Below, piece after piece: positions 42,652 to 51,611 of a stretch of 64,000 bases of DNA. The position numbers and the translations under genes are program-made. Positions within the stretch are counted from its first letter, which is position 1. Each line of letters starts with the position of its first letter. The notes under the pieces are model-generated. The model made no database searches, had not been told where the DNA came from, and worked only from the letters and a program-made list of their open reading frames with translations. Source of the stretch: Ruegeria intermedia (GTDB taxonomy: Bacteria > Pseudomonadota > Alphaproteobacteria > Rhodobacterales > Rhodobacteraceae); contig NZ_FQVK01000006.1 in the NCBI RefSeq assembly GCF_900129345.1, forward strand, positions 1 to 64,000, given 5' to 3'.

Positions 42652-43383
42652 ATGAAAATCGACCCGCAGAAAAGCACCGACCTGTCCGCCCAGATCGCCC
42701 AGGCCATCCGCGATGCTATCGTATCCGGAGAGCTGATCGTGGACGAGCGCCTGCCCTCGGAAGCCGAGCTGGCGGACCAGTTCCAGGTGTCGCGCCCCAC
42801 CGTGCGCGAGGCGCTGAAACGGCTGGCGGCGCAATCGCTGATCCGCACCCAGCGCGGCGCGACCGGGGGTGCCTTCGTCAACCGGCTGAGCTTCCAGGAC
42901 GCCTATTCCCAGCAGATCACCACTTCGACGCTGCTGCTGTCGATGAACGAGGTCAGCTTCGATACGGCCTGCGAGGCCCGCTATGCGTTGGAACGGGCCT
43001 GCGCGCCCCTGTCAGCCCAACGGCGCAGTGCGGATCACCTGGCCACCATGCGCGCGGAAATCTTCCGCCAGGCGCAGCCCGGTTTGACGGATGAGGCCTT
43101 CTGCGCCTCGGACGTGGCCTTCCACCGGGCACTGGTCGATGGTGCGGAAAACCCTGTTTTGTCCTATCAACTGGCCGGCGCGGTCGAGGCGATGCAGCCC
43201 CTGATGAACATGATCACCTTCACCGCCCGCTCGCGCGAAGAGATCATCCGCCTGCACAGCAAGATCGCCGACGCGTTGGAGGCGCGCGACGCCGAGACCG
43301 TCGACGCCGCGCTGGTCGAGCTGGAAACCTACACGCGCCGCCTGGCCCATGACGTGGCCGAACGTCGGCGGAAACCGGCCTGA
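42652..43383 (+). CDS. GntR/FadR-type (FCD) transcriptional regulator
   Basis: 243 residues. The N-terminal winged helix contains RLPSEAELADQFQVSRPTVR and the wing TQRGATGGAFV. The C-terminal FCD helical bundle has the metal-site pattern of an aspartate in SDVAFHRALVDGAENPV and a histidine in IIRLHSKIADALEARD. FCD regulators sense small carboxylates or acyl-CoAs. Divergence from the DUF2182-to-acuI operon and proximity to mtoX make a DMSP-related ligand (acrylate, acryloyl-CoA or methylmercaptopropionate) plausible. It would then be functionally like the GntR regulators reported near dmdA in other roseobacters. Confidence 0.9.
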   Translation: MKIDPQKSTDLSAQIAQAIRDAIVSGELIVDERLPSEAELADQFQVSRPTVREALKRLAAQSLIRTQRGATGGAFVNRLSFQDAYSQQITTSTLLLSMNEVSFDTACEARYALERACAPLSAQRRSADHLATMRAEIFRQAQPGLTDEAFCASDVAFHRALVDGAENPVLSYQLAGAVEAMQPLMNMITFTARSREEIIRLHSKIADALEARDAETVDAALVELETYTRRLAHDVAERRRKPA

Positions 43384-43510
43384 GCGCCGCTGGAATAATT
43401 CTTGACGCATCACATCAACGGAAAGGACACTCGGGCAGGCAGATCATTATCCGGCGGGAAGACCGGCACTCTCAATAAAATTGATTTTCAATGACTTAAG
43501 GGAGGACGTT

Positions 43511-44911
43511 ATGAACAAAAGACCGGATCCGACATTCTATCCATCCGCCAAACTGGCCATGGAGGCCCTGCCCGAGACCCTGGCCTTCACGCTGATGCTC
43601 AGCCCCGATTTCTCGCAGCCCGATGGCCTGGCGGTTGTGAATGTCGACCCAACTTCGAGTGATTACGGAAAGATCGTTCACAAGGTGATGATGCCCAACA
43701 AGGGCGACGAGTTTCACCATTTCGGCTGGAACGCCTGTTCCTCGGCCCTGTCGCCGCTGACCGGCCACGCCTTCCTTGAGCGCCGATACCTGATCATCCC
43801 CGGAATCCGTTCCAGCCGGATCTACGTCATCGACGTAAAGGACCCGCTTCAGGCCTATATCCACAAGATCATCGAACCCGAGGAAGTCTTTGCAAAAACG
43901 GGATATTCCCGCCCGCACACGATCCACTGCGGCCCCGAGGGCATCTATGTCAGCACCTTGGGTGGCGGCGGACCAGATGGCACCGATGGGCCTCCGGGCA
44001 TTTTCATCATGGACTGCGAAACCTTCGACATCATCGGGCGTTACGAGATCGAGCGCGGCGTGCAGGACAAGCACTATGATTTCTGGTGGAATCTGCCGCG
44101 CGACTACATGGTCAGTTCCGAATGGGGCCTGCCGCCGCAATTCGAAAACGGGATCGTGGCCAAAGATCTGCTTTCGAACAAATATGGCCACCGGATCCAT
44201 TTCTGGAACCTGCGCGACCGCACGAACATCCAGACCATCGACCTGGGCAAGAACCACCAGATGGCGCTGGAAATCCGGCCCGCGCACGATCCGGTCAAGG
44301 AATACGGGTTCTGCGGCGTGGTGGTCGACACCACCAACCTGCAGGGCGCAATCTTTACTTGGTGGCGCGACAAGAAAGGCAAGTTCCACGCCAAAAAGAC
44401 CATCACGATCGACCCGCAACCCGCTGATCCTGCTGATCTTCCCGAACTGCTGAAAGGGTTCTCGGCGGTGCCGCCGCTGGTCACCGACATCGACCTGAGC
44501 CTCGACGACAAATACCTGTACGTCGCGTGCTGGGGCACCGGTGAAATGCACCAATACGATGTCTCGGACCCGATGAAACCCAAGCTGGCCGGCAAGGTCG
44601 AGATCGGCGGAATCGTCAAAAAGACCAAGCACCCCAACGGCAAGGACTTTGGCTATGGCCCGCAGATGGTCGAGATCAGCCGTGACGGCAAACGCGTCTA
44701 CTGGACCAATTCGCTTTATTCCACGTGGGATGACCATTTCTATCCCGGCGAGCGCGGCGCGGCGATGGTCAAGGCGGATGTCGGCAAGAAAGGCGGCCTG
44801 AAGCTCGACAGGAACTTCTGGGTCGAATTCCCCGAAGGCTATCGCGCCCATCAGATCCGGCTTGAGGGCGGAGACTGCTCCACCGACAGTTTCTGCTATC
44901 CTTCGGTCTGA
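43511..44911 (+). CDS. mtoX: Methanethiol oxidase MtoX (selenium-binding protein SBP56 family)
   Basis: 466 residues from ATG 43511, behind GGGAGG. It is the seven-bladed SBP56 fold, alignable by eye with human SELENBP1: EFHHFGWNACSS (His69, His70, Cys76), SSRIYVIDVKDPLQ, VSSEWGLPPQFENG, TDIDLSLDDKYLYVACWGTG, YGPQMVEISRDGKRVYWTNS and the C-terminal HQIRLEGGDCSTD. The bacterial enzyme is copper-dependent and oxidises methanethiol to formaldehyde, hydrogen peroxide and sulfide. Human protein has CSSC where this one has CSSA. No signal peptide is apparent. SCO1 and MauG genes, often beside mtoX, are absent; instead a HupE-like membrane gene follows. Confidence 0.9.
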   Translation: MNKRPDPTFYPSAKLAMEALPETLAFTLMLSPDFSQPDGLAVVNVDPTSSDYGKIVHKVMMPNKGDEFHHFGWNACSSALSPLTGHAFLERRYLIIPGIRSSRIYVIDVKDPLQAYIHKIIEPEEVFAKTGYSRPHTIHCGPEGIYVSTLGGGGPDGTDGPPGIFIMDCETFDIIGRYEIERGVQDKHYDFWWNLPRDYMVSSEWGLPPQFENGIVAKDLLSNKYGHRIHFWNLRDRTNIQTIDLGKNHQMALEIRPAHDPVKEYGFCGVVVDTTNLQGAIFTWWRDKKGKFHAKKTITIDPQPADPADLPELLKGFSAVPPLVTDIDLSLDDKYLYVACWGTGEMHQYDVSDPMKPKLAGKVEIGGIVKKTKHPNGKDFGYGPQMVEISRDGKRVYWTNSLYSTWDDHFYPGERGAAMVKADVGKKGGLKLDRNFWVEFPEGYRAHQIRLEGGDCSTDSFCYPSV

Positions 44912-44924
44912 ATTGGACGTCTTG

Positions 44925-45575
44925 ATGACATCGACGGCCGGCCTCTGGCTGGCCGTTGTTCTGAGCGGCGCCTATCACGGGTTGAACCCCGGCATGGGCT
45001 GGCCGCTGGCCGTGTCGGCGGCATTGATGGAGCAGCGCCAACACGCCCTCTGGCATGCGCTGGTAGCGCTGGCGGGCGGGCATTTCGTGGCCATGATGGG
45101 CGTGCTGCTGCCCTTTGCGCTGATGACCATCCTTGTGGACTTTCAGCGCGAAATCCGGATCGGAGCGGCCCTGATCGTGATCGCCATGGGCCTCTACATC
45201 GCGATCACCCGTCGCCACCCAAGGTTCCTGGCGCGCGTGCCGCCCAGTCGGCTGGCGCTGTGGTCATTTCTGGTGGCGCTGGCGCATGGTGCGGCGCTGA
45301 TGCTGGTCCCGATCTATCTGGGCCTGTGCGGGCTGGACGAGCTGGATACCGGCCACAGAGCCGTGCCCGAGATCATGGGCACCAATGGCCTGCTGGTCTT
45401 GGCTGTGGCCGCGGTCCATACAGGCGCGATGATGCTGGGCGGCGGCGCGCTGGCCTTCGCGGTCTATCGCTGGCTAGGCCTGCAGTTTCTGTCGCGCAGC
45501 TGGTTCAACCTGGAAATGGTCTGGGCGCTCAGCCTGATCCTTGTGGGTGCGCTCGGCCTCTGGGCCGCAATCTGA
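44925..45575 (+). CDS. HupE/UreJ-like or nickel/copper-permease-like membrane protein
   Basis: 216 residues, ATG 44925, 13 bases after mtoX. Six to seven hydrophobic segments are seen. The first contains SGAYHGLNPGMGWPLAVSAA, and later spans contain LAGGHFVAMMGV, ALAHGAALMLVP and AVHTGAMMLGGG, each with a histidine within the membrane; such repeated His positions suggest metal passage. Tight coupling to mtoX suggests it could supply the oxidase's metal. The exact family is not certain, and the ribosome site is weak. Confidence 0.75.
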   Translation: MTSTAGLWLAVVLSGAYHGLNPGMGWPLAVSAALMEQRQHALWHALVALAGGHFVAMMGVLLPFALMTILVDFQREIRIGAALIVIAMGLYIAITRRHPRFLARVPPSRLALWSFLVALAHGAALMLVPIYLGLCGLDELDTGHRAVPEIMGTNGLLVLAVAAVHTGAMMLGGGALAFAVYRWLGLQFLSRSWFNLEMVWALSLILVGALGLWAAI

Positions 45576-45639
45576 GGTCTTCCCCCTGCCCCGAAACAGA
45601 TTAGGTTCATTGGGCAAGCATTTGACACGCGAGGCCCCA

Positions 45640-46002
45640 ATGACCGGAACACTCAACATCATCGCAGCCCTTCTGACCATCGGCTTTGGCCTTTTCGGCT
45701 TTCTGGCCCCGGCCTGGACGGCGGCCGCGCTGGATCTTGCGCCCACCAACAGCACGATGGGCCTCAGCGAGATGCGGGCCTCGGTCGGCGGGCTGTTCGT
45801 CGTGACCGGCATCGCGGTAATGTGGCTGAACCACCCGATGGCCTACGCGATGCTGGGCGTCGTCTATGCGGGCGCGGCGCTGGGTCGGTTCGTGTCGGTT
45901 CTACTGGACGAGCCGCCCTTGGCCAAGGCGCTGACCTTCGGCGGAATCGAACTGGTTCTGGCAATCTGGCTGATCGCCGCCAACCTGGCGAAGCCCGCGT
46001 GA
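45640..46002 (+). CDS. DUF4345-like four-span membrane protein
   Basis: 120 residues from ATG 45640. Four hydrophobic helices are present, with the DUF4345-type motif GLSEMRASVGGLFVVTGIAV between spans two and three. No catalytic residues are evident. It lies 64 bases after the HupE-like gene on the same strand and just before the ssrA promoter. Confidence 0.75.
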   Translation: MTGTLNIIAALLTIGFGLFGFLAPAWTAAALDLAPTNSTMGLSEMRASVGGLFVVTGIAVMWLNHPMAYAMLGVVYAGAALGRFVSVLLDEPPLAKALTFGGIELVLAIWLIAANLAKPA

Positions 46003-46041
46003 TCGGTTGAAAAAATCGCCACGATTCCGCGCATTGGGGGT

Positions 46042-46070
46042 TTGCATCCGCAAATATCCTCACCTATATA
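46042..46070 (+). promoter_or_regulatory. Sigma-70 promoter of ssrA
   Basis: TTGCAT (46042-46047) and TATATA (46065-46070) are spaced by 17 bases. Transcription would start about 46077, at the first base of a GTCC-TTCG-GGAC hairpin. Confidence 0.7.
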
Positions 46071-46076
46071 AATGCT

Positions 46077-46385
46077 GTCCTTCGGGACTATGGACATAAA
46101 CGCGCTCGTAATAAGCGGATCGGACCCGGGGGCGGTACCCGGCGGCTCCACCATATATCCTTCATTTGGGGATCATGGGGCCGAAACAGGATCGACGAAC
46201 GTCTAAAGGGGTTAGCTTTGTCCCGGCTGTCTGCCACCGTTACCGGCGAAAACAGTACAATTGCAAATGACAATCGTGCTCCGGTTGCCGTTGCTGCGTA
46301 AGCAGTAACCAGACCGAAACCTAAGTCCTTGCGCCTAGCCGCGTAAGGCGGGGTCCGCAGGTACCTGGCAACAGAAACCTGCACT
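46077..46385 (+). ncRNA. ssrA: tmRNA, circularly permuted two-piece form
   Basis: The gene order is permuted, as in alphaproteobacteria. The acceptor piece (about 46077-46153) comes first and ends CGGCTCCACCA; after a 23-base intervening segment the coding piece starts GGGGCCG at 46177. GGGGCCG pairs with CGGCTCC over seven base pairs with one G-U, rebuilding the tRNA acceptor stem. The tag frame 46263-46301 encodes ANDNRAPVAVAA and stop. A final hairpin GCAGGT/ACCTGC (46357-46382) closes the coding piece. tmRNA rescues stalled ribosomes and marks their products for ClpXP. The sspB adaptor gene lies 2.1 kb downstream. Exact mature ends need RNA data. Confidence 0.96.
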
Positions 46386-46487
46386 TTCCCATCCAATTGT
46401 CTGCGTTTTTTGACTGGATCCTGACAATGTTCAGGGTTTCTTCACCTCTATGCGCAAATCTCTCCTCAGCTAGACAGGAGAGTTGCG

Positions 46488-46919
46488 ATGACTCATGCAG
46501 AGATTCTTCGGGCCTGGTACTCGGAGGTTTGGGAAAAAGGCAATGTCGATGCGATCGACGAATATTTCGCGCCCGAAACGATGGCCGAAGGGCTGATACC
46601 GGAAATGCAGGTCGGCGCCGATGATTTCCGTGACTTGGTGATGGCCTTCCGCCATGTGCTGGGCGACATTCAGGTGGACCTGCCGAAAATCATCGAAAGC
46701 GGCGACTGGGCCTCGGCGGTCCTGCATGTGCGCACATCGCGTGCCGACAATGGTGCGCCGCTTGAGGTCACGGGGCAGGTCATGGCGCGATTCAAGGGTG
46801 ACAAGATGGTCGAAGCCTACAATCAGTTCGATTTCGTGTCGCTGTTCGAACAGCTCGGCCAGTTTCCGCAGGACACATTGCCCGTCTGCATGACCGGGCA
46901 GCGGTTGGATTGGGCCTGA
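46488..46919 (+). CDS. SnoaL-like/nuclear transport factor 2-fold protein
   Basis: 143 residues, ATG 46488 with GGAGAG upstream. It has the cone-shaped alpha+beta layout of SnoaL-like polyketide cyclases: AWYSEVWEKGNVDAIDEYFA at the start, FRHVLGDIQVDLPKII, and GQVMARFKGDKMVEAYNQFD. Most such proteins in non-producers have no known reaction. It stands alone after ssrA. Confidence 0.8.
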   Translation: MTHAEILRAWYSEVWEKGNVDAIDEYFAPETMAEGLIPEMQVGADDFRDLVMAFRHVLGDIQVDLPKIIESGDWASAVLHVRTSRADNGAPLEVTGQVMARFKGDKMVEAYNQFDFVSLFEQLGQFPQDTLPVCMTGQRLDWA

Positions 46920-47168
46920 CCGGTTCTTGACCGCACAGGCAAAGCCCGCATAGCAAGGACCGAGACCGGCAACGCGCCCGCCAAGGCAGGGCGTGGGCTG
47001 CCAGATACCGAAATGCGAAAGGGCGTGTGCCATGGCAGGGCCGGTGGTTGAGGGTCACTTTCCGCAGCGGGTGCGAGTACACCCGTCAGGCATGCGGCCT
47101 TGGCCTTGGCTCGCTCGCCTACACGCGCCGACCCCCGGCACTCCGGCCATCCTGGTCGTGGACTGCCG

Positions 47169-48422
47169 ATGAGCCCCTCGGTCGCGGATCTTGTCCGGGT
47201 GTTCGGCCGTATCGGATTGCTGTCCTTTGGTGGGCCGGCCGCCCAGATCTCGTTGATGCACCGGGAACTGGTGGACCGCCGCGCCTGGCTGGAGGAACAG
47301 ACGTTTCTGCGCGCCCTGTCGCTGTGCATGCTGCTGCCCGGCCCCGAGGCGATGCAACTGGCCACATATGCCGGCTGGCGCCTGCGGGGCGTGCCCGGCG
47401 GGCTGATCGCCGGCACGCTTTTCGTTCTGCCCGGCGCAATCGTGATCGCTGCGCTGGTACTGCTCTATGCAGCCTATGGCGATCTGCCGCCTGTCCAGGC
47501 GGCTTTTCTGGGCGTCAAGGCGACCGTCATCGCAATCGTGCTGCAGGCCCTGATCAACCTGTCGGGCAAGGCCCTGTCTGGGCTGCAGTCTCGCGTTATC
47601 GCAGGGCTGGCTTTTCTGGCCATTTTTGCCCTGAATCTGCCCTTTCCATTGATCGTCCTGGCGGCCGGTTCCTGGGGGTACGCGGCCGCCCGAACGACAC
47701 GTCCGCAGTCCGATCCGGATGGGCTCCCAGCCGAAAGACATGCGATGCGCACCGCCTTGTTCTGGATGACGCTTTGGCTTTTGCCGCTGGCTGTGCTGAC
47801 GGCGTCGGGTCAGACGCTGCTGGCCGATCTGGGCTGGTTCTTTGCCAAACTCGCGGTCGTCAGCTTTGGCGGCGCCTACGCGGTGCTGACCTACATGACC
47901 CAGACGGTGGTGGCGCAGCATGGCTGGATCTCGGCCGACCAGATGATCGACGCGCTGGGCCTGGCCGAGACAACTCCGGGGCCCTTGATCCTGGTGACCC
48001 AATTCGTGGCCATGCTGACCGGTCAGATCGCCGGCGGCCCCGGTTTGGCCCTGATCGCAGGGGCGGTCGCTCTTTGGGCGACTTTCGTTCCCTGCTTTCT
48101 TTGGATCTTCCTGTCGGCCCCGTATCTGGATCACATCGCCCGGAATCCGCGCCTGTCCGGCGCCTTGAGCGCAATCTCGGCGGCTGTCGTCGGAGTGATT
48201 CTCAACCTGTCGGTGTGGTTCGCGCTGAACGTGGTTTTCGCGGACGTGGCCCGGTACGGCCTTGGCCCCGTCTCGATCCCGATACCCGTTCCATCCAGCC
48301 TGAATTTTCAGGCGCTTGCTCTGGCAATTGTCGCCGGGCTGTTGATATTCCGGCTGAAATCTGGTTTCGGGGTCGCGTTGGCCGCCATGGCCGCGGCAGG
48401 TTTGGCCCTGCATTTTCTTTGA
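47169..48422 (+). CDS. chrA: Chromate transporter ChrA (two-domain CHR family)
   Basis: 417 residues from ATG 47169. Two homologous CHR halves are seen: the first has RIGLLSFGGPAAQISLMHRE, LLPGPEAMQLATYAG and the second AVVSFGGAYAVLTYMTQTVV and GLAETTPGPLILVTQFVA. About ten membrane spans are expected. It exports chromate, probably by proton coupling, although many family members are unproven. No chrB regulator is adjacent. Confidence 0.88.
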   Translation: MSPSVADLVRVFGRIGLLSFGGPAAQISLMHRELVDRRAWLEEQTFLRALSLCMLLPGPEAMQLATYAGWRLRGVPGGLIAGTLFVLPGAIVIAALVLLYAAYGDLPPVQAAFLGVKATVIAIVLQALINLSGKALSGLQSRVIAGLAFLAIFALNLPFPLIVLAAGSWGYAAARTTRPQSDPDGLPAERHAMRTALFWMTLWLLPLAVLTASGQTLLADLGWFFAKLAVVSFGGAYAVLTYMTQTVVAQHGWISADQMIDALGLAETTPGPLILVTQFVAMLTGQIAGGPGLALIAGAVALWATFVPCFLWIFLSAPYLDHIARNPRLSGALSAISAAVVGVILNLSVWFALNVVFADVARYGLGPVSIPIPVPSSLNFQALALAIVAGLLIFRLKSGFGVALAAMAAAGLALHFL

Positions 48423-48498
48423 ACAATCCGGCGCTGCCGGGCCTTTCGTTTCCGCCCGAATCCCTTATGCTTGGGGCAACCACTTTCGAGGACAAGAC

Positions 48499-48963
48499 AT
48501 GTCGCAAGGCATCGACTACGGCAACCTAATGCACACCGCCATGCGCGGCCTGATCAAGACCGTTCTGCAACGGGTCTCGGACTCGGGGCTGCCCGGCGCG
48601 CATCATTTCTTCATCACATTCGACACCCGCACACCCGGTGTCGAACTTGCCGACTGGTTGCGCCAGCGCTACCCGGATGAAATGACGATCGTGGTGCAGC
48701 ATTGGTTCGAAAACCTGAGCGTCGATGACGACGGCTTTGCCATCACGCTGAATTTCGGAGATTCGCCCGAACCGCTGTACATCCCCTTCGCGGCGATCCA
48801 GACCTTCGTGGACCCGTCGGTCGAATTCGGGCTGCGCTTCGAAGGCCCGGAAGAAGGCGAAGAGGAAATCGCGGTGACCGAAGAGGACTCGATCGAAGTC
48901 GAGCCCGAGGACAAGCCGCACCATGACGCCGACATCGTATCGCTGGACAGTTTCCGCAAATAA
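48499..48963 (+). CDS. sspB: SspB family ClpXP adaptor protein
   Basis: 154 residues. The N-terminal 115 form the SspB Sm-like domain (MHTAMRGLIKTVLQRVSDSG, HHFFITFDTRTPGVELADWL, MTIVVQHWFENLSV, LNFGDSPEPLYIPFAAIQTF) that binds the ssrA tag. An acidic linker leads to DADIVSLDSFRK, the C-terminal ClpX-docking peptide typical of alphaproteobacterial SspB. It speeds degradation of tmRNA-tagged proteins, whose tag gene lies 2.1 kb upstream. Confidence 0.92.
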   Translation: MSQGIDYGNLMHTAMRGLIKTVLQRVSDSGLPGAHHFFITFDTRTPGVELADWLRQRYPDEMTIVVQHWFENLSVDDDGFAITLNFGDSPEPLYIPFAAIQTFVDPSVEFGLRFEGPEEGEEEIAVTEEDSIEVEPEDKPHHDADIVSLDSFRK

Positions 48964-48993
48964 CCCCGATCGGCCGATTGCAGGGCTGAAAGG

Positions 48994-49554
48994 TTATTTC
49001 CTGCGCAGGAAGGTCTCCACCGACCGCGCCTCGCGCCCGTCGCTGAATCGCGAAAATGACAACTTCAGCCCGCCTTCGGTCAGCGTCCGGTCGTATTGCT
49101 GCAACTCATAATCGCCCTCGTGGTCGATGAACAGGGAAAACACGGTCAGCGTATCGCCGACGATGCGGCCCCACACGAAGGGCTCACCCTTCATCGGGTC
49201 CAACGGCACCTCGTGGCCGAACACGTTGCGCTTCATGGCCGCCGAATAGATGTGGGGCCGGTCCGATGGCCGGAAATCAACCGAGAACGACTGTTCTTTC
49301 ACCCGGCCATCCGCCTTGTATGTCACTGTTTTCCAACTGACATTGAACCCTTCGTCGGTTTCGGAAATGCGCACGCTCATGTCGCGCGGGGTCGCGGTTC
49401 CGTCCGCATCCACGACCTGGGCCGACCCGACATAGGCTCCGACAAAGGGCGCGATATCCGCCGCGTTGGCCTGAACCCCGATCAGCATCGCCACGACCGC
49501 CGCCCAAATCCGGATCTGCGCAAATCGTGTTTTTTTCAGCCCCGAACGAAACAT
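48994..49554 (-). CDS. Hypothetical secreted protein
   Basis: 186 residues from ATG 49554, preceded by GGAGATCGGG. The start (MFRSGLKKTRFAQIRIWAAV then AMLIGVQANAADIAPFVG) is a Sec signal peptide with cleavage after ANAA. The mature part is beta-rich (YVGSAQVVDADGTATPRDMS; GFNVSWKTVTYKADG) and might be a lipocalin-like barrel. No cofactor residues are recognised. It is divergent from fumC. Confidence 0.75.
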   Translation of the reverse strand: MFRSGLKKTRFAQIRIWAAVVAMLIGVQANAADIAPFVGAYVGSAQVVDADGTATPRDMSVRISETDEGFNVSWKTVTYKADGRVKEQSFSVDFRPSDRPHIYSAAMKRNVFGHEVPLDPMKGEPFVWGRIVGDTLTVFSLFIDHEGDYELQQYDRTLTEGGLKLSFSRFSDGREARSVETFLRRK

Positions 49555-49762
49555 CCCGATCTCTCCGTTTCCCTCCCTTCGCATTCTAGACACGCGGGCC
49601 ACCGGCACAATGGCAGATGGACCGACCGAGAGAAGAAAAATGACGCACCCGCCCGGCTATACCTTTTTTGCCCATCGGATTAAGGTGCGCGCAACTGGCC
49701 GATTGCGCCGCGGCGTGGCTGCGGCTAAACGGCATGCGACTGCATACCAGACGGAGTGACAG

Positions 49763-51157
49763 ATGTCTCAGACCCGCACCGAATCCGACAGTTTTGGCCC
49801 GCTCGAGGTTCCGGCCGACAAGTACTGGGGGGCGCAGACGCAGCGCTCGATCATGAACTTCCCCATCGGATGGGAGAAGCAGCCCGTCGCCATCGTGCGG
49901 GCGCTGGGCGTGGTCAAGAAAGCCTGCGCCATGCAGAACAAGGCAACCGGCAAGCTGGACGCGCGCATCGCCGACGCCATCATCCAGGCCGCCGGCGAGG
50001 TGATCGAAGGCAAGTTCGACGACAACTTCCCTCTGGTCGTCTGGCAGACCGGCTCGGGCACCCAGTCGAACATGAACGCCAACGAGGTGATCGCCAACCG
50101 CGCGATCGAGATCCTGGGCGGGGTGATCGGCTCGAAGGATCCTGTACACCCGAACGACCATGTGAACATGGGGCAGTCGTCGAACGACACCTTCCCCACC
50201 GCCATGCATATCGCCACCGCGATGAGCGTGCGTGACGTGCTGCTGCCGGGGCTCGAGAAGCTGGCCGCCGGGCTGGAGCAGAAGTCGGCGGAATTCAAGG
50301 ACATCATCAAGATCGGCCGCACCCACACCCAAGACGCGACTCCGCTGACCCTGGGCCAGGAGTTCAGCGGCTATGCCCATCAGATCCGCCAGGGCATCGC
50401 CCGCGTGAACGCCGCCATGCCCGGCATCTACGAGTTGGCGCAGGGCGGCACCGCCGTCGGCACAGGGCTGAACACCCAGAAAGGCTGGGCCGAGGCCGTT
50501 GCCGCCAACATGGCCGACATCACCGGCCTGCCCTTCGTCACCGCGCCCAACAAGTTCGAGGCGCTGGCCGCCCATGACGCGATGGTGTTCCTGTCGGGCG
50601 CCTTGGCCACGGTCGCGGGCAGCTGCTACAAGATCGCCAACGACATCCGCTTCCTCGGCTCGGGTCCGCGGTCGGGGCTGGGCGAGCTGATCCTGCCGGA
50701 GAACGAACCCGGCTCATCGATCATGCCCGGCAAGGTCAATCCGACCCAGGCCGAGGCGCTGACCCAAGTCGCGGCCCATGTCATGGGCAACGACGCCGCG
50801 ATCAAGTTCGCCGGCAGCCAAGGCCATTTCGAGTTGAACGTCTACAACCCGATGATGGCCTACAACCTGCTGCAGTCGATCCAGCTGTTGGGTGACGCGA
50901 CCGACAGCTTTACCGAGCGCATGCTGCTGGGCATCAAGGCCAACGAGGCGCGCATCGACAAGCTGATGAAGGAATCGCTGATGCTGGTGACCGCCCTGGC
51001 GCCCACCATCGGCTATGACAACGCCACCACGGTCGCCAAGACCGCGCACAAGAACGGCACCACGCTGAAGGAAGAGGCCATCAAGCTGGGCTTCGTCGAC
51101 GAGGCAACCTTTGACGCCGTCGTGCGCCCCGAACAGATGATCGGGCCCAGGGACTGA
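49763..51157 (+). CDS. fumC: Class II fumarate hydratase
   Basis: 464 residues. The superfamily signature [15 protein letters not shown] lies near residue 318, and the other conserved segments are [19 protein letters not shown] and [17 protein letters not shown]. It is the oxygen-stable, iron-free TCA enzyme acting as a tetramer. Its stop shares one base with the next start (TGATG), linking it to two small genes. Confidence 0.97.
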   Translation: MSQTRTESDSFGPLEVPADKYWGAQTQRSIMNFPIGWEKQPVAIVRALGVVKKACAMQNKATGKLDARIADAIIQAAGEVIEGKFDDNFPLVVWQTGSGTQSNMNANEVIANRAIEILGGVIGSKDPVHPNDHVNMGQSSNDTFPTAMHIATAMSVRDVLLPGLEKLAAGLEQKSAEFKDIIKIGRTHTQDATPLTLGQEFSGYAHQIRQGIARVNAAMPGIYELAQGGTAVGTGLNTQKGWAEAVAANMADITGLPFVTAPNKFEALAAHDAMVFLSGALATVAGSCYKIANDIRFLGSGPRSGLGELILPENEPGSSIMPGKVNPTQAEALTQVAAHVMGNDAAIKFAGSQGHFELNVYNPMMAYNLLQSIQLLGDATDSFTERMLLGIKANEARIDKLMKESLMLVTALAPTIGYDNATTVAKTAHKNGTTLKEEAIKLGFVDEATFDAVVRPEQMIGPRD

Positions 51158-51333
51158 TGGGCAAGCCGGTCAATCTGAACCGGTATCGCAAGGAAAAGGC
51201 GCGGGCCGAGAAAAAGGCCCGCGCCGACCGGAACGCGGCGGCGTTCGGGCGCAGCAAGGCGGAAAAGCAGCTGGACAAGGCCCGTGCCGACAAGGCCCGC
51301 CGCGATCTGGACAATCACGAGCTGGACGAATGA
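51157..51333 (+). CDS. DUF4169 small basic protein
   Basis: 58 residues, starting [20 protein letters not shown] and rich in Lys, Arg and Ala in a single charged helix, which is the DUF4169 pattern. It may bind nucleic acid or a ribonucleoprotein, but nothing is known. It lies between fumC and an RHH gene and overlaps each (1 and 4 bases), so all three are translated from one message. Confidence 0.85.
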   Translation: MGKPVNLNRYRKEKARAEKKARADRNAAAFGRSKAEKQLDKARADKARRDLDNHELDE

Positions 51334-51560
51334 GCAGCCCACCGGTCAAACGCTCGCTGACCCTCAAGGGACATAGAACCTCGGTTTCGCTCGAGGATGA
51401 ATTCTGGCAGGCGTTTCGGGACATCGCCAAGGAAAAAGGGCTGCCTATCAATGTCTTGGCCTCGGAAATTGATGTCGCGCGCGACCCCGGGACCGGCTTG
51501 GCCTCGGCCATTCGCGTCTTTGTTCTGAACTGGTACCGGTCCCCCGATCGCAACCCTTGA
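51330..51560 (+). CDS. Ribbon-helix-helix domain protein
   Basis: 76 residues matching the RHH_4 family: KRSLTLKGHRTSVSLEDEFW forms the beta strand and first helix, and KEKGLPINVLASEID the turn and second helix. Such proteins usually bind DNA as dimers; this family is often found after DUF4169 in alphaproteobacteria. No toxin partner is adjacent. Confidence 0.85.
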   Translation: MSSPPVKRSLTLKGHRTSVSLEDEFWQAFRDIAKEKGLPINVLASEIDVARDPGTGLASAIRVFVLNWYRSPDRNP

Positions 51561-51611
51561 TCTGATATCCGTCGGCGTCTAGGCTGACGGCGAACAAAAA
51601 GGGTACATTGG

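Noticed and set aside
46088..46396. 102-codon minus-strand frame across the tmRNA
   Set aside because: The region folds and reads as ssrA; the frame has no family and overlaps the tag-coding segment.
51590..51604. GAAC-N7-GTAC resembling a LexA box before tag
   Set aside because: One of the two half-sites is mismatched and no second copy is present; too weak to call SOS control.
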